Below, in pieces: positions 6,010 through 6,432 of a stretch of DNA of 6,432 nucleotides (position 1 is its first letter; each line of letters begins with the position of its first letter). Under the pieces are notes generated by a model. It made no database searches and was not told where the DNA came from. It was given only the letters and a program-made list of their open reading frames with translations. The DNA is taken from NCBI GenBank assembly GCA_030666985.1, contig DAOUWT010000160.1:1-6432 (forward strand), written 5' to 3'. The DNA is from Chloroflexota bacterium. GTDB taxonomy: Bacteria; Chloroflexota; Anaerolineae; Anaerolineales; UBA11858. The position numbers and the translations under genes were made by a program.

Positions 6010-6404
6010 TATTTCTCGATAATCTTTTCTGCCCACCTGACTACATTTTCAGCAATGCGCAAAGCATCTTGGTGATTTGTTTTTGTAATTTCTTCATAAT
6101 CCCCAGGATACCTGGTCATCACGGCGTAGCTGGTCAAACTAGCAGCTTCCAGTGCTTCGGGGGGTGAAATTATTTTTTGTGGTAACAGCTTTAATAAATA
6201 GCCTATATGATGAGTGCGCTTAAACTCAATGTGTTCTAAAATTAGTACTGCTTTGAGACTCTTTTCTATCGCTTGTTGAGCATGAAAACACAACTCGTTA
6301 TACATGACTTCGGGTGGGCGTGCCACGCCAGACAAGGCTAAATCACTCTTAGCTCGTTGTAACCAATCCTGCGCACTTCCTGGTTTTGGTTTTTTAGGAA
6401 GCAT
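6009..6404 (-). CDS. HEPN-domain protein, probable partner of a minimal nucleotidyltransferase
   Basis: The 131-residue product is a single all-helical HEPN domain. Seen landmarks are PGSAQDWLQRAKSDLALS (8-25), the core helix CFHAQQAIEKSLKAVLI (39-55), RTHHIGYLL (63-71) and the RYPGDY turn (98-103), followed by a last amphipathic helix ending WAEKIIEK. HEPN proteins of this size are usually encoded next to a nucleotidyltransferase and form complexes with it; characterised pairs act as toxin-antitoxin systems in which HEPN is the RNase and the transferase neutralises it. Here the upstream frame ends inside this gene with an 11-nt overlap and looks like such a transferase tail. The Rx4-6H RNase motif is not found at any arginine, so RNase activity is doubtful. 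Start choice rests on the family-like N-terminus and the overlap; only a weak AAGG lies 11 nt upstream of the ATG. Confidence 0.88.
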   Translation of the reverse strand: MLPKKPKPGSAQDWLQRAKSDLALSGVARPPEVMYNELCFHAQQAIEKSLKAVLILEHIEFKRTHHIGYLLKLLPQKIISPPEALEAASLTSYAVMTRYPGDYEEITKTNHQDALRIAENVVRWAEKIIEK

Positions 6405-6432
6405 AAATTTCTTTGCCTTCTGTCAAGATGCG
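6394..6432 (-). CDS. C-terminal tail of a probable minimal nucleotidyltransferase (partial)
   Basis: From the right edge of the window one minus-strand frame reads RILTEGKEIYAS and stops at TAA (6394-6396). A final segment of the form hydrophobic-x-x-EG-x-x-hydrophobic-Y is typical of the C-terminus of MNT-type nucleotidyltransferases encoded just before HEPN genes, and its position and 11-nt overlap with the HEPN start fit translational coupling. The catalytic GSxxxG...D motifs would lie outside the window, so the call depends on context and a 12-residue tail. Confidence 0.55.
   Translation of the reverse strand, partial: RILTEGKEIYAS

Noticed and set aside
374..6404. One combined defence system made of the HEPN pair, GH13 and AlbA_2 genes
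   Set aside because: They are separated by scpA, repeats and a likely promoter, and nothing in the sequence links their functions.

Overview
The window reads as bacterial chromosome in which every supported gene lies on the minus strand, so transcription runs right to left. Moderate GC, an scpA gene, a HEPN/nucleotidyltransferase pair and gaps packed with short degenerate tandem repeats resemble Chloroflexota (Anaerolineae-like) genomes. That assignment rests on general resemblance only and is tentative; no rRNA or other taxonomic marker is present.

Layout in transcription order: (1) 6394-6432, the last 12 codons of a probable minimal nucleotidyltransferase (MNT); (2) 6009-6404, a HEPN-domain protein whose start overlaps that tail by 11 nt; (3) a 68-nt gap dominated by a long inverted repeat; (4) 5152-5940, scpA, the kleisin subunit of the SMC condensin; (5) a 111-nt gap with an octamer array that runs up to the next start codon; (6) 1666-5040, a 1124-residue GH13 (alpha-amylase superfamily) protein with large extra N- and C-terminal regions; (7) a 131-nt gap with three decamer repeats and a possible promoter; (8) 374-1534, an AlbA_2 (Schlafen-type) plus GHKL-like ATPase protein with a strong Shine-Dalgarno; (9) a 257-nt gap with a dispersed hairpin element and a 33-nt minisatellite; (10) 1-116, the N-terminus of a single-pass membrane protein cut by the window edge.

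The MNT/HEPN pair is a likely two-gene module of toxin-antitoxin type. scpA acts in chromosome condensation, and the GH13 protein is a cytoplasmic alpha-glucan-active enzyme of unknown specificity. The AlbA_2 protein is probably a separately transcribed regulator or defence-type protein. I see no evidence that these genes form one functional pathway. The points most worth a second look are the GH13 protein (canonical region IV histidine replaced by proline, AT-rich C-terminal third) and the repeats that fill each substantial gap, two of which abut start codons without a Shine-Dalgarno and one of which contains a stop codon. I found no CRISPR array, tRNA, rRNA or insertion sequence.
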